From an uncultured Prevotella sp. (GTDB lineage Bacteria > Bacteroidota > Bacteroidia > Bacteroidales > Bacteroidaceae), in assembly GCA_900551985.1 (NCBI GenBank), contig URYG01000168.1, forward strand, positions 1 to 7,036: 7,036 nucleotides of DNA, written 5' to 3'. Shown one piece after another: positions 1 through 6,865 of this stretch. Position 1 is the stretch's first letter; each line of letters opens with the position of its first letter. The notes beneath the pieces were generated by a model that ran no database searches, was not told the DNA's origin, and saw only the letters and a program-made list of their open reading frames with translations. Both the position numbers and the translations under genes were made by a program.

Positions 1-1
1 A

Positions 2-889
2 TTACCTAACGGATTTGATAATAGTTTTGTACCTAAAGCTTCAACATTCACCAAGAAACGTAAGGAAGCAAGAAAGCGTTTGCTCGATGTAGCCAATGCA
101 TTGATGGGTACCGATTTGGACGATGATACACTCATTGTTTCTACCAGTGGTCGATACGAGTTCCGCAACAAGGGTATTGATGTCTATATCGAGGCGATGA
201 ACCGTTTGCTTCGCGACAGCAATTTGAAGAAGAATGTTTTGGCATTCATCGATGTACCTGGTTGGGTTGGTGATCCACGTCAGGATCTTCTGGAGCGTTT
301 GGAAAGTGGCAAGAAGTTTGATACCCCACTTGAAGTTCCTGAGATTACCCATTGGTTGCACAATATGAGTCATGACAATGTCTTGGGTATGTTGAAGTAC
401 TTCAATATGCATAATAACAAGGAAGACAAGGTTAAGTTGATATTCTTGCCTTGCTATTTGACTGGCGATGATGGTATCATCAACAAGAGTTATTATGATG
501 TAGTTTTGGGTAATGACCTCTGCATCTATCCTTCTTATTATGAGCCATGGGGTTATACTCCATTAGAGGCTGTTGCATTCAAGGTGCCATGTATCACCAC
601 CGACTTGGCTGGCTTTGGTCTTTGGGCGAACTCAGAGAAGGGAAGTTACAGCGAGATAGAGGATGGTGTGAAGGTAATCAAGCGTACCGATTACAATTAC
701 TCAGAGGTCGCTGATGCAATCAAGGATACTGTAGCCAAGTACTCTGGTATGACCAAGACTCAGGTGAATAAGTGCCGCAAGAATGCCGAGAAACTCTCAG
801 AGAAGGCATTGTGGAAGCATTTCATCGAGTATTATTACGATGCCTATGACTTCGCATTGCGTAAGGCTGAGAATCGTATGAAGCAATAA
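2..889 (+). CDS. Glycogen synthase, GT3 (eukaryote-like) family, C-terminal part
   Basis: Partial gene. The reading frame is open from base 2 and the start lies left of the window, leaving 295 residues. It should transfer glucose from a nucleotide sugar to the non-reducing end of a growing alpha-1,4-glucan in the cytoplasm. The C-terminal Rossmann domain closely resembles animal and yeast GT3 synthases rather than bacterial GlgA (GT5): GRYEFRNKGIDVYIEA near fragment residues 50-65, DKVKLIFLPCYL, then PSYYEPWGYTPLE containing the retaining-transferase E-x7-E pair (fragment E181 and E189), followed by PCITTDLAGFG. The tail (KLSEKALWKHF...YYYDAYDFALRKA) also follows the eukaryotic C-terminus, but most of the arginines that bind glucose-6-phosphate in yeast and animal enzymes are absent. 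glgP follows after 75 bp on the same strand, so synthesis and breakdown genes are paired. I cannot tell UDP-glucose from ADP-glucose use from this fragment. Family assignment is firm; regulation is inference. Confidence 0.93.
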   Translation, partial: LPNGFDNSFVPKASTFTKKRKEARKRLLDVANALMGTDLDDDTLIVSTSGRYEFRNKGIDVYIEAMNRLLRDSNLKKNVLAFIDVPGWVGDPRQDLLERLESGKKFDTPLEVPEITHWLHNMSHDNVLGMLKYFNMHNNKEDKVKLIFLPCYLTGDDGIINKSYYDVVLGNDLCIYPSYYEPWGYTPLEAVAFKVPCITTDLAGFGLWANSEKGSYSEIEDGVKVIKRTDYNYSEVADAIKDTVAKYSGMTKTQVNKCRKNAEKLSEKALWKHFIEYYYDAYDFALRKAENRMKQ

Positions 890-964
890 GAACTCTCTCT
901 TAATAGTGAGAAATCACGATATATTTAATGAGATAATAAATAGTTTAATATAAATCGAAACACA

Positions 965-3523
965 ATGAAAATTAAAGCAGACTATGCTAATGCTCCTCAA
1001 TGGAAGGAGACTACAATTAAGTCTAGCCTTCCTAAGGAGTTGAAGTGCTTGGACGAGATCGCTCACAATATGTGGTGGGCATGGAACTATGAGGGTCGTG
1101 ACTTGTTCAAGAGTCTTGATCCTGATTTGTACGAGAAGTGCAATGCTAACCCAGTATTGCTCTTGGAGCGTTTGAGCTACGACCGCAAGGAAGCTATTGT
1201 TAAGGATAAGGAGACAATGGCTAAGGTTAAGAACGTCTATAAGATGTTCCGCAAGTATATGGATGTGAAGCCTGATGCTAAGCGCCCATCTGTAGCTTAC
1301 TTCTGCATGGAGTATGGTATCAACCAGGTGGTTAAAATCTACTCTGGTGGTCTCGGTATGCTTGCTGGTGACTATATGAAGGAGGCTTCTGATAGCAACG
1401 TAGATATGTGTGGCGTTGGTTTCCTCTACAGATATGGTTATTTCAAGCAGTCTTTGAGCATGGATGGTCAGCAGATTGCCAATTATGATGCTCAGAACTT
1501 CAATTCTCTCCCTTTGGAGCGTGTTCTGGATGAGAATGGCAACCCTGTTGTCATCGATGTACCTTATATGAACTATCAGGTTCACGCTTATGTATGGCAG
1601 ATGAATGTTGGTCGTATCAAGTTGTATCTCCTGGATACAGATAATGATATGAACTCAGAGTTCGACCGTCCAATCACTCACTCACTCTATGGTGGTGACT
1701 GGGAGAATCGCTTGAAGCAGGAAATCCTGCTGGGTATCGGCGGTATCTTGACTTTGAAGAAACTTGGCATCAAGAAAGATATTTATCACTGCAACGAGGG
1801 TCATGCTGCTCTCTGCAACCTGCAACGTCTCTGCGATTACATCGAGGAGGATGGCTTGAACTTCAACCAGGCTCTTGAGTTGGTTCGCGCTTCTTCTCTC
1901 TATACCGTTCACACTCCAGTTCCTGCTGGTCACGACTACTTCGACGAGGCTCTCTTCGGCAAGTATATGGGTGGCTATCCACAGCGCCTTGGCATCTCTT
2001 GGGATGAGTTCATCGGTATGGGTCGTGAGAACGCAGACGATCACAACGAGCGTTTCTGCCTCTCTACCTTCGCTTGCAACACTTGCCAGGAGGTTAACGG
2101 TGTAAGTAAGCTTCATGGTTGGGTAAGCCAGCAGATGTTCTCTAACATCTGGAAGGGTTATTTCCCAGAGGAGAACCACGTTGGTTATGTAACCAATGGT
2201 GTTCACTTCCCAACTTGGACAGCAACAGAGTGGCGTAAGCTCTATGATACATATTTCGACAAGAACTTCATGAACGACCAGAGCAACGAGGAAATCTGGC
2301 ATGCTATCTACAATGTTTCAGATGCAGAAATCTGGAATACCCGCATGACATTGAAGAAGAAGCTCGTAGCTTATATCCGTGAGAAGTTCACTGAGACATG
2401 GTTGAAGAACCAGGGTGATCCTGCTCGTGTAGTATCTTTGCTTGAGCGTATCAACCCTAACGCCTTGATGATTGGTTTCTGCCGTCGTTTCGCTACTTAC
2501 AAGCGTGCTCACTTGCTCTTCACCGACTTGGAGCGCTTGTCTAAGATCGTTAACGATCCTGAGCATCCAGTATTGTTCTTCTTCTCTGGTAAGGCTCACC
2601 CAGCTGATGGTGCTGGTCAGGGCTTGATCAAGAAGATCTTCGAGATCAGTCAGCGTCCTGAGTTCCTCGGTAAGATTATCTTCCTCGAGGACTACGATAT
2701 GACATTGGCTCGTCGCCTTGTTTCAGGTGTTGATATCTGGATGAATACTCCTACACGTCCATTGGAGGCTTCTGGTACATCTGGCGAGAAGGCAGAGATG
2801 AACGGTGTTGTCAACCTCTCAGTACTTGATGGTTGGTGGGTAGAAGGTTACCGCGAGGGTGCTGGTTGGGCTCTTCCTGAGAAGCGTACTTACCAGAACC
2901 AGGGTTACCAGGATCAGCTTGATGCTGCTACTATCTACAACCTCTTGGAGAACGACATCATCCCAATGTACTACAACAAGAACAAGGAAGGCTTCAGCAA
3001 GGAGTGGATCCAGGTAGTAAAGAACTCTATCGCTACTATCGCTCCTCACTATACAATGAAGCGTCAGTTGGATGACTACTATGATAAGTTCTACAATAAG
3101 GAGGCTGCCCGCTTCAAGAAGTTGAGCGCTAACGACAATGCTTTGGCTAAGGAGATTGCACTCTGGAAGGAAAGCGTTGCTGAGCGTTGGGATGGTATCC
3201 ACGTTGTATCTAAGGATGACAGCAAGTTGATGGCTGCCGAGACTGGTCAGAAGATCAAGGTTCAGTATGTTATCGACGAGCAGGGCTTGAACGATGCTGT
3301 AGGCTTGGAGCTTGTTGTATTGAAGGAGCAGCCAGAGGATGGCAAGCAGATTTTTGCTGTTTATCCATTCAAGATGGTTGGTCACGAGGGCAACAACTTC
3401 ACATTCGAGGCTGAGATTGAGCCTATCAATGCTGGTTCATTCAAGACTGGCGTTCGTATGTATCCTAAGAATGAGAAGTTGCCACATCGTCAGGACTTCT
3501 GCTACGTTAAGTGGTTGGACTAA
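965..3523 (+). CDS. glgP: Alpha-glucan (glycogen/maltodextrin) phosphorylase, GT35, short DUF3417 type
   Basis: Complete, 852 residues. It cleaves terminal alpha-1,4-glucosyl units with phosphate to give glucose-1-phosphate, using pyridoxal phosphate. The N-terminus (about residues 20-75, AHNMWWAWNYEGRDLF and NPVLLL) is the DUF3417 domain typical of the bacterial/archaeal phosphorylase subgroup. Then come the glycine loop YSGGLG (126-131), NEGHAAL (from N277), VHTPVPAGHD, GYVTNGVHFPTW, the phosphate-site motif FCRRFATYKRA (R508 and K513 have the five-residue spacing of the muscle enzyme's R569/K574), FSGKAHPADG, and EASGTSGEKAEMNG with K609 as the predicted PLP lysine. The last ~130 residues form a beta-rich tail beyond the catalytic core. 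The ATG at 965 is chosen because homology starts right after it; the leader is A/T-rich with no Shine-Dalgarno. No TAnnTTTG box is seen in the 75-bp gap to the synthase, so cotranscription is likely. A strong terminator follows 40 bp after the stop. All key residues checked are present. Confidence 0.96.
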   Translation: MKIKADYANAPQWKETTIKSSLPKELKCLDEIAHNMWWAWNYEGRDLFKSLDPDLYEKCNANPVLLLERLSYDRKEAIVKDKETMAKVKNVYKMFRKYMDVKPDAKRPSVAYFCMEYGINQVVKIYSGGLGMLAGDYMKEASDSNVDMCGVGFLYRYGYFKQSLSMDGQQIANYDAQNFNSLPLERVLDENGNPVVIDVPYMNYQVHAYVWQMNVGRIKLYLLDTDNDMNSEFDRPITHSLYGGDWENRLKQEILLGIGGILTLKKLGIKKDIYHCNEGHAALCNLQRLCDYIEEDGLNFNQALELVRASSLYTVHTPVPAGHDYFDEALFGKYMGGYPQRLGISWDEFIGMGRENADDHNERFCLSTFACNTCQEVNGVSKLHGWVSQQMFSNIWKGYFPEENHVGYVTNGVHFPTWTATEWRKLYDTYFDKNFMNDQSNEEIWHAIYNVSDAEIWNTRMTLKKKLVAYIREKFTETWLKNQGDPARVVSLLERINPNALMIGFCRRFATYKRAHLLFTDLERLSKIVNDPEHPVLFFFSGKAHPADGAGQGLIKKIFEISQRPEFLGKIIFLEDYDMTLARRLVSGVDIWMNTPTRPLEASGTSGEKAEMNGVVNLSVLDGWWVEGYREGAGWALPEKRTYQNQGYQDQLDAATIYNLLENDIIPMYYNKNKEGFSKEWIQVVKNSIATIAPHYTMKRQLDDYYDKFYNKEAARFKKLSANDNALAKEIALWKESVAERWDGIHVVSKDDSKLMAAETGQKIKVQYVIDEQGLNDAVGLELVVLKEQPEDGKQIFAVYPFKMVGHEGNNFTFEAEIEPINAGSFKTGVRMYPKNEKLPHRQDFCYVKWLD

Positions 3524-3563
3524 TAGGATAGCGGATTTCTATTCGCATCATATAAATATAATG

Positions 3564-3600
3564 AATCCTGCATCTCACATAGAGGTGCAGGATTTTTTTT
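3564..3600 (+). terminator. Rho-independent terminator of glgP
   Basis: A 13-bp stem (3564-3576 with 3582-3594, one G-U pair) closes a 5-nt loop, and an unbroken run of eight T (3593-3600) overlaps and follows the right arm. It begins 40 bp after the glgP stop, in the correct orientation to end the glycogen transcript. Confidence 0.93.
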
Positions 3601-3642
3601 GTTTCTTTTCTCGGGGTAGAAAGAAAAACGGGTATTCTTTGT

Positions 3643-3672
3643 AATCAGAAAATAGAAGAAGAATCAGAAAAT
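3643..3672. repeat. 11-bp direct repeat AATCAGAAAAT between two terminators
   Basis: Two identical copies at 3643-3653 and 3662-3672, separated by 8 bp of A/G-rich sequence. They lie between the glgP terminator and the prs terminator. No function is evident; slippage duplication in low-complexity DNA is the simplest explanation. Confidence 0.5.
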
Positions 3673-3681
3673 GAACAAAAG

Positions 3682-3729
3682 AAAAGGAGCCTTCCCGCTC
3701 AAGAAGAGTAGGGAAGGCTCCTTTTTTTT
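3682..3729. terminator. Terminator of prs, probably bidirectional
   Basis: A perfect 15-bp stem (3682-3696 with 3711-3725) has a further ctc/gag pairing inside the loop. Read on the minus strand it starts 30 bp after the prs stop, and the stem ends in four T followed by T-rich sequence, so it fits as the prs terminator. Read on the plus strand it is followed by an eight-T run (3722-3729), making it a backup terminator for glgP read-through. Confidence 0.93.
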
Positions 3730-3754
3730 GTTATATATAATAATGTGGGAATTA

Positions 3755-4693
3755 TTATACGAGATACTGAGAAGAAATACTCTCGTTGTCCTCTACGCGG
3801 CGGATAGTCTCAGCAAACATATCAGCGATAGTGAGCTGCTTAACCTTGTCGCAACGCTTTGTGTAAGGGATTGAATCAGTGAAAACAATCTCCTCGAGAG
3901 CAGAATTCTGTACGCGTTCCGAAGCAGGACCACTCATTACGCAGTGAGAAGCACAAGCGCGAACAGTCTTGGCACCAGCCTGCTTCATGATATCAGCAGC
4001 CTTTGTGATAGTACCTGCGGTATCAACCATGTCGTCGATGATGACAACGTTCTTGTCCTTTACATCACCAATGATCTGCATGCTGGCAACTACATTTGCA
4101 CGAGCACGAGTCTTGTTGCAAAGTACGAGAGGGCAACCGAAGTACTTGGCATAAGTGTTGGCACGCTTAGAACCGCCTACGTCTGGAGAAGCAATTACCA
4201 TATCCTCGAGGTGCAAGCTCTGCAGGTATGGCAAGATAACGCCAGAAGCATAGAGGTGATCTACTGGAACATCGAAGAAGCCCTGAATCTGGTCTGCATG
4301 GAGGTCCATGGTGATGAGGCGGTCGATTCCGGCAACGCTAAGCAAGTCGGCAACCAATTTAGCACCGATGCTGACACGTGGCTTGTCCTTACGATCCTGA
4401 CGAGCCCAACCGAAGTAAGGCACAACAGCGATGATGTGGCGAGCAGATGCACGCTTGGCAGCATCGATCATCAAAAGTAACTCCATCAAGTTGTCTGAAT
4501 TAGGGAAGGTGCTCTGCACGAGGAATACGTCGCGACCGCGGATAGATTCCTCGAAAGAAACGCCAAACTCACCATCAGAGAACTTGGTTACTACCAAATT
4601 ACCCAGTGGGCAACCTAAACTAGCGCAGATTTTCTCTGCAAGGTATCTCGAGTTAGTACCTGAGAATACCAAATAAGAGTTCTTGTCACTCAT
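3755..4693 (-). CDS. prs: Ribose-phosphate pyrophosphokinase (PRPP synthetase)
   Basis: Complete, 312 residues, the normal length for class I enzymes. It transfers pyrophosphate from ATP to ribose-5-phosphate, giving PRPP for purine, pyrimidine, NAD, histidine and tryptophan synthesis. Visible motifs: FSDGE (38-42), WARQDRK (96-102) of the ATP site with the flexible loop DKPRVSIGAKLVADLL after it, MDLH (129-132) for metal binding, SPDVGG (169-174), NKTRAR with the catalytic K194 and R196 pair, and the ribose-5-phosphate loop DDMVDTAGT (220-228). The start ATG at 4693 is preceded by AAAGGA only two bases away, a close and weak Shine-Dalgarno. The N-terminus (MSDKNSYLVFSGTNS) aligns directly with family starts. 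The gene is convergent with glgP. The 77-bp gap upstream has no clear TAnnTTTG promoter, so it may be read from the ThiE-like gene's promoter or from a non-consensus one of its own. No substitution in the catalytic motifs is seen. Confidence 0.97.
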   Translation of the reverse strand: MSDKNSYLVFSGTNSRYLAEKICASLGCPLGNLVVTKFSDGEFGVSFEESIRGRDVFLVQSTFPNSDNLMELLLMIDAAKRASARHIIAVVPYFGWARQDRKDKPRVSIGAKLVADLLSVAGIDRLITMDLHADQIQGFFDVPVDHLYASGVILPYLQSLHLEDMVIASPDVGGSKRANTYAKYFGCPLVLCNKTRARANVVASMQIIGDVKDKNVVIIDDMVDTAGTITKAADIMKQAGAKTVRACASHCVMSGPASERVQNSALEEIVFTDSIPYTKRCDKVKQLTIADMFAETIRRVEDNESISSQYLV

Positions 4694-4770
4694 TTCCTTT
4701 AGTGTTTACGTGTATTAATAGTTATGTATTATTCTAGATGATATATATATGAATCATTGCGAATTGGTTT

Positions 4771-5379
4771 TTAGCTGATAGCTTTTCTCAGTCTTTCGAA
4801 ATGCTGAATCAGCTCCTTGAAGTCGGTCTCATTGTGGATGTCAAAGCGGTTCCAGATGTCTCCGCAGATCACCACGCCTCCAAATCCCAGGTCTTTGGCC
4901 ATTTTGAGATTTTCCAGGCTCATGCCTCCCAGGGCATATACCTTTTTGTCTATGAGACCAGACTTTGCTGCCATCTCTAACTGCTGTGTAGAGAATGAGG
5001 ATTTCTCGTCCTTGAATTCGATGCAGTCGAATATGTTTTTCAGAAAAACATAGTTTGACTTCTTCTTCATCTCCTTCAGCATTGACAGGTCAGTACAGGT
5101 GCGGCTGTACTTGCCCTTGTAGCCATCAGGGACAGGAGCAAGAGGATCATCGATGTGTATTCCCGCCAAGTCGTATTCCTGCTTGAGGTAATAATGGTCG
5201 TGAACCGTAACCTTGCGTCGGTAGTCTTCTGGCAATAAAGTGAGCAGGCGCTCAGAGTATATGGGCGATGAACCTGGCTTGAAAAGATGCAGGTTGTCCA
5301 TCCCCTCGTCGAACAACGAGGTGAGTATCTTATCTTCCTCCACAAAGAATGTGGACTTGGTCATTATTGCTAATTTCAT
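4771..5379 (-). CDS. ThiE/TenI-like TIM-barrel protein (annotated family: thiamine phosphate synthase), function uncertain
   Basis: Complete, 202 residues. I choose the ATG at 5379 (MKLAIMTKSTFF); a TTG at 5385 lies in frame two codons earlier but is the weaker start. The overall pattern is that of the TMP-synthase/TenI barrel: an early strand, LHLFKPGSS (30-38), VHDHYYLKQEYDLAGIHI (59-76), and near the end YALGGMSLENL (148-158) followed by GFGGVVICGDIW (165-176), which matches the ThiE/TenI phosphate-binding segment. However, the ThiE Q-x-R-E-K motif is replaced by HLFKP, the GvHlGQ-x-D motif is reduced to GIHIDDP, and the SaHT and T-x-TK segments are not recognisable. It may therefore be a TenI-type or repurposed paralogue rather than a working synthase. 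No other thiamine gene is in the window. A good -7 box (5402-5409, minus strand) sits 22 bp upstream of the start. prs follows 77 bp downstream on the same strand. Confidence 0.8.
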   Translation of the reverse strand: MKLAIMTKSTFFVEEDKILTSLFDEGMDNLHLFKPGSSPIYSERLLTLLPEDYRRKVTVHDHYYLKQEYDLAGIHIDDPLAPVPDGYKGKYSRTCTDLSMLKEMKKKSNYVFLKNIFDCIEFKDEKSSFSTQQLEMAAKSGLIDKKVYALGGMSLENLKMAKDLGFGGVVICGDIWNRFDIHNETDFKELIQHFERLRKAIS

Positions 5380-5401
5380 TGTCAAAATGCATTTTATACT
5401 G

Positions 5402-5432
5402 CAAAAGTATTAAAAATTTCGCAATCCTGCAA
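5402..5432 (-). promoter_or_regulatory. Bacteroidota-type promoter for the ThiE-like gene
   Basis: On the minus strand TACTTTTG (5409-5402) matches the TAnnTTTG -7 box exactly. A TTGC at 5432-5429, 19 bp upstream, is at the right distance for a -33 element but is only a partial match to TTTG. The leader to the ATG at 5379 would be about 15 nt and has no Shine-Dalgarno, as is common in this phylum. Confidence 0.65.
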
Positions 5433-5459
5433 TTATATCGGGATAAAAAGCTATCTTTG
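5429..5459 (+). promoter_or_regulatory. Bacteroidota-type promoter for nspC
   Basis: TATCTTTG at 5452-5459 matches the TAnnTTTG -7 box. No convincing TTTG -33 box lies at the expected position near 5429-5432, so the upstream limit is nominal. The nspC ATG is 27 bp after the box, giving a short A/T-rich leader. Confidence 0.6.
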
Positions 5460-5486
5460 CACCATAAAATTAATATTTATCAAGAA

Positions 5487-6662
5487 ATGAGAGTAAATTT
5501 ATCGACTTTTTGTGAGATTCACACCCCAATTTATGTTTTGGAGGAAGAGAGACTGAGACGCAACCTGAGTCTTATCAAAAGTGTGGCAGAACGTGCCGAT
5601 GTGGAGATTATTCTTGCCTTCAAGGCTTATGCCCTGTGGAAGACTTTTCCGATTTTCAGAGAGTACATCCATTCCACTACGGCTAGTTCTTTGAGTGAGG
5701 CGAAACTGGCTTTCGAGAAGTTTGGAAGTCCGGCGCATACATTTTCTCCGGCTTATACGGATTATGAGATTGATGAGATAGCCCGCTGCTCGAGTCATCT
5801 TTCGTTCAACTCGCTTTCTCAGTATGAGCGTTATCATGAACGTGCCCGATTGGCAAATCCGGAAATCAAGTACGGATTGAGAGTGAATCCTGAATATTCT
5901 GAGGTGGAGACCTTATTATATAATCCATGTGCTCCAGGAACCAGATTTGGCGTATCGGCAGAAAAGTTGCCGGAAACCTTGCCTTCCGACATAGAGGGAT
6001 TCCACTGTCATTGCCATTGCGAGAGTGGGGCAGATGTCTTCGAGCGCACATTGGCACATATCGAGGAAAAGTTTGCCAAATGGTTCCCGCAGTTGAAGTG
6101 GATCAACTTTGGAGGTGGTCACCTGATGACCCGCAAGGATTACGATGTTTTACACCTTATTAATATATTAAAGGGATTTCATGCCCGTTATCCTCATCTG
6201 AAGGTAATCCTGGAGCCAGGTAGTGCTTTTGGATGGCAAACCGGTCCGTTGGTAACCCAGGTAGTGGATGTGGTAGAAGATAAAGGCATCAAGACAGCGA
6301 TTATCAACGCCAGTTTTACCTGCCATATGCCGGATTGCCTCGAAATGCCATATATGCCGGCAGTGAGAAATGCCGAAACTTTGGAGGTTGAAGACCCGAT
6401 GAAGGCTCCGGAGGGCGAACATATATATAGAATAGGTGGCAATAGTTGCCTGAGTGGTGACTTTATGGGGTACTGGAAATTCGGTCATGAACTGGAAATT
6501 GGCGAAAATGTCATCTTTGAAGACATGCTCCACTACACCACAGTGAAGACAAATACCTTTAATGGCATCACCCATCCGGCTATCGGAATCGTTCATTTGG
6601 ACGGAAATTTGGAAATTTTGCGCGAATTTGGATATGAGGACTATTGCGACAGGATGGATTAA
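5487..6662 (+). CDS. nspC: Carboxynorspermidine/carboxyspermidine decarboxylase
   Basis: Complete, 391 residues from the ATG at 5487. The frame is open back to 5349, but the upstream codons encode low-complexity residues and run across the promoter and the divergent gene, so the later start is chosen. This PLP enzyme of the alanine-racemase/ornithine-decarboxylase fold removes CO2 from carboxyspermidine or carboxynorspermidine, the last step of the aspartate-semialdehyde route to spermidine. Visible features: ILAFKAY with the PLP lysine K46, FHCHCHCESG (172-181), NFGGGH (207-212) for the PLP phosphate, EPGSAFGWQTG (243-253), CHMPDCLEMPY (279-289), GGNSCLSGDF with the probable catalytic Cys321 and Asp325, and HYTTVKTNTFNG (349-360). 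Its usual partner, carboxyspermidine dehydrogenase, is not in the window. In Bacteroidota the product is probably spermidine rather than norspermidine; this is inference from family knowledge. The gene ends with three tandem in-frame stops (TAA TGA TAG) and a hairpin terminator downstream. Confidence 0.95.
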   Translation: MRVNLSTFCEIHTPIYVLEEERLRRNLSLIKSVAERADVEIILAFKAYALWKTFPIFREYIHSTTASSLSEAKLAFEKFGSPAHTFSPAYTDYEIDEIARCSSHLSFNSLSQYERYHERARLANPEIKYGLRVNPEYSEVETLLYNPCAPGTRFGVSAEKLPETLPSDIEGFHCHCHCESGADVFERTLAHIEEKFAKWFPQLKWINFGGGHLMTRKDYDVLHLINILKGFHARYPHLKVILEPGSAFGWQTGPLVTQVVDVVEDKGIKTAIINASFTCHMPDCLEMPYMPAVRNAETLEVEDPMKAPEGEHIYRIGGNSCLSGDFMGYWKFGHELEIGENVIFEDMLHYTTVKTNTFNGITHPAIGIVHLDGNLEILREFGYEDYCDRMD

Positions 6663-6683
6663 TGATAGGCTAATTTGATGAAG

Positions 6684-6704
6684 TTTGTCCCTAAAATGGA
6701 CGAA
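6684..6704. other. Small hairpin after nspC
   Basis: A 7-bp stem (6684-6690 with 6698-6704, one G-U pair) closes a 7-nt loop. It has no T-run, so it is not a terminator on its own. It shares the sequence CCCTAAAATG with the loop of the terminator 50 bp downstream. Confidence 0.45.
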
Positions 6705-6723
6705 TCGAGCCTGAAATACGCTT

Positions 6724-6770
6724 AAAAATGCACGTTTTTCCCCTAAAATGAAGAAAAATGTGCATTTTTT
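6724..6770 (+). terminator. Rho-independent terminator of nspC
   Basis: A 17-bp stem (6724-6740 with 6753-6769, one G-U pair) closes a 12-nt loop. The right arm ends in six T (6765-6770). It starts about 60 bp after the nspC stop. The A-run on the left arm means it could also stop transcription from the other side. Confidence 0.85.
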
Positions 6771-6790
6771 ATAAAAAAAACGCAGAAAAA

Positions 6791-6822
6791 TTTGGTGGGT
6801 TCAAAAAAATGTAGTACTTTTG
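6791..6822 (+). promoter_or_regulatory. Promoter of the tRNA-Gly/tRNA-Leu transcript
   Basis: TTTG (6791-6794), a 20-bp spacer and TACTTTTG (6815-6822) form a full match to the Bacteroidota -33/-7 consensus. Transcription would begin near 6828, leaving a leader of about 40 nt before tRNA-Gly. The leader contains a small hairpin (6844-6848 with 6856-6860). Confidence 0.85.
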
Positions 6823-6865
6823 CACTCGCATTCAGAGGAACGCTCCTATGAAAGTTAGGAAATAA

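Noticed and set aside
890..964. Possible promoter or hairpin between the glycogen synthase and glgP
   Set aside because: Only short A/T-only inverted repeats and no TAnnTTTG box; cotranscription is simpler.
914..3385. Several long open frames antisense to glgP (914-1585, 1682-2302, 2318-2599, 2819-3385)
   Set aside because: They mirror the codon pattern of a strongly conserved gene, have no family motifs, and lack promoters or sensible starts.
3671..3874. A 67-codon open frame starting between the terminators and running antisense into prs
   Set aside because: It translates straight through the bidirectional terminator stem and then the reverse of prs; no support as a gene.
3944..4480. A 178-codon open frame antisense to prs
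   Set aside because: It lies wholly within the conserved prs gene on the other strand and shows no recognisable domain.
4694..4770. A/T-rich alternating tract (near 4737-4750) upstream of prs as an operator or promoter
   Set aside because: It is a simple TA run with weak symmetry and no -7 consensus on the minus strand.
5383..5385. TTG start for the ThiE-like gene
   Set aside because: An ATG two codons downstream fits the family start and usual codon choice better.
5349..5486. Upstream extension of nspC to an ATG at 5349
   Set aside because: It would overlap the ThiE-like start and both promoters, and the extra 46 residues have no resemblance to NspC N-termini.
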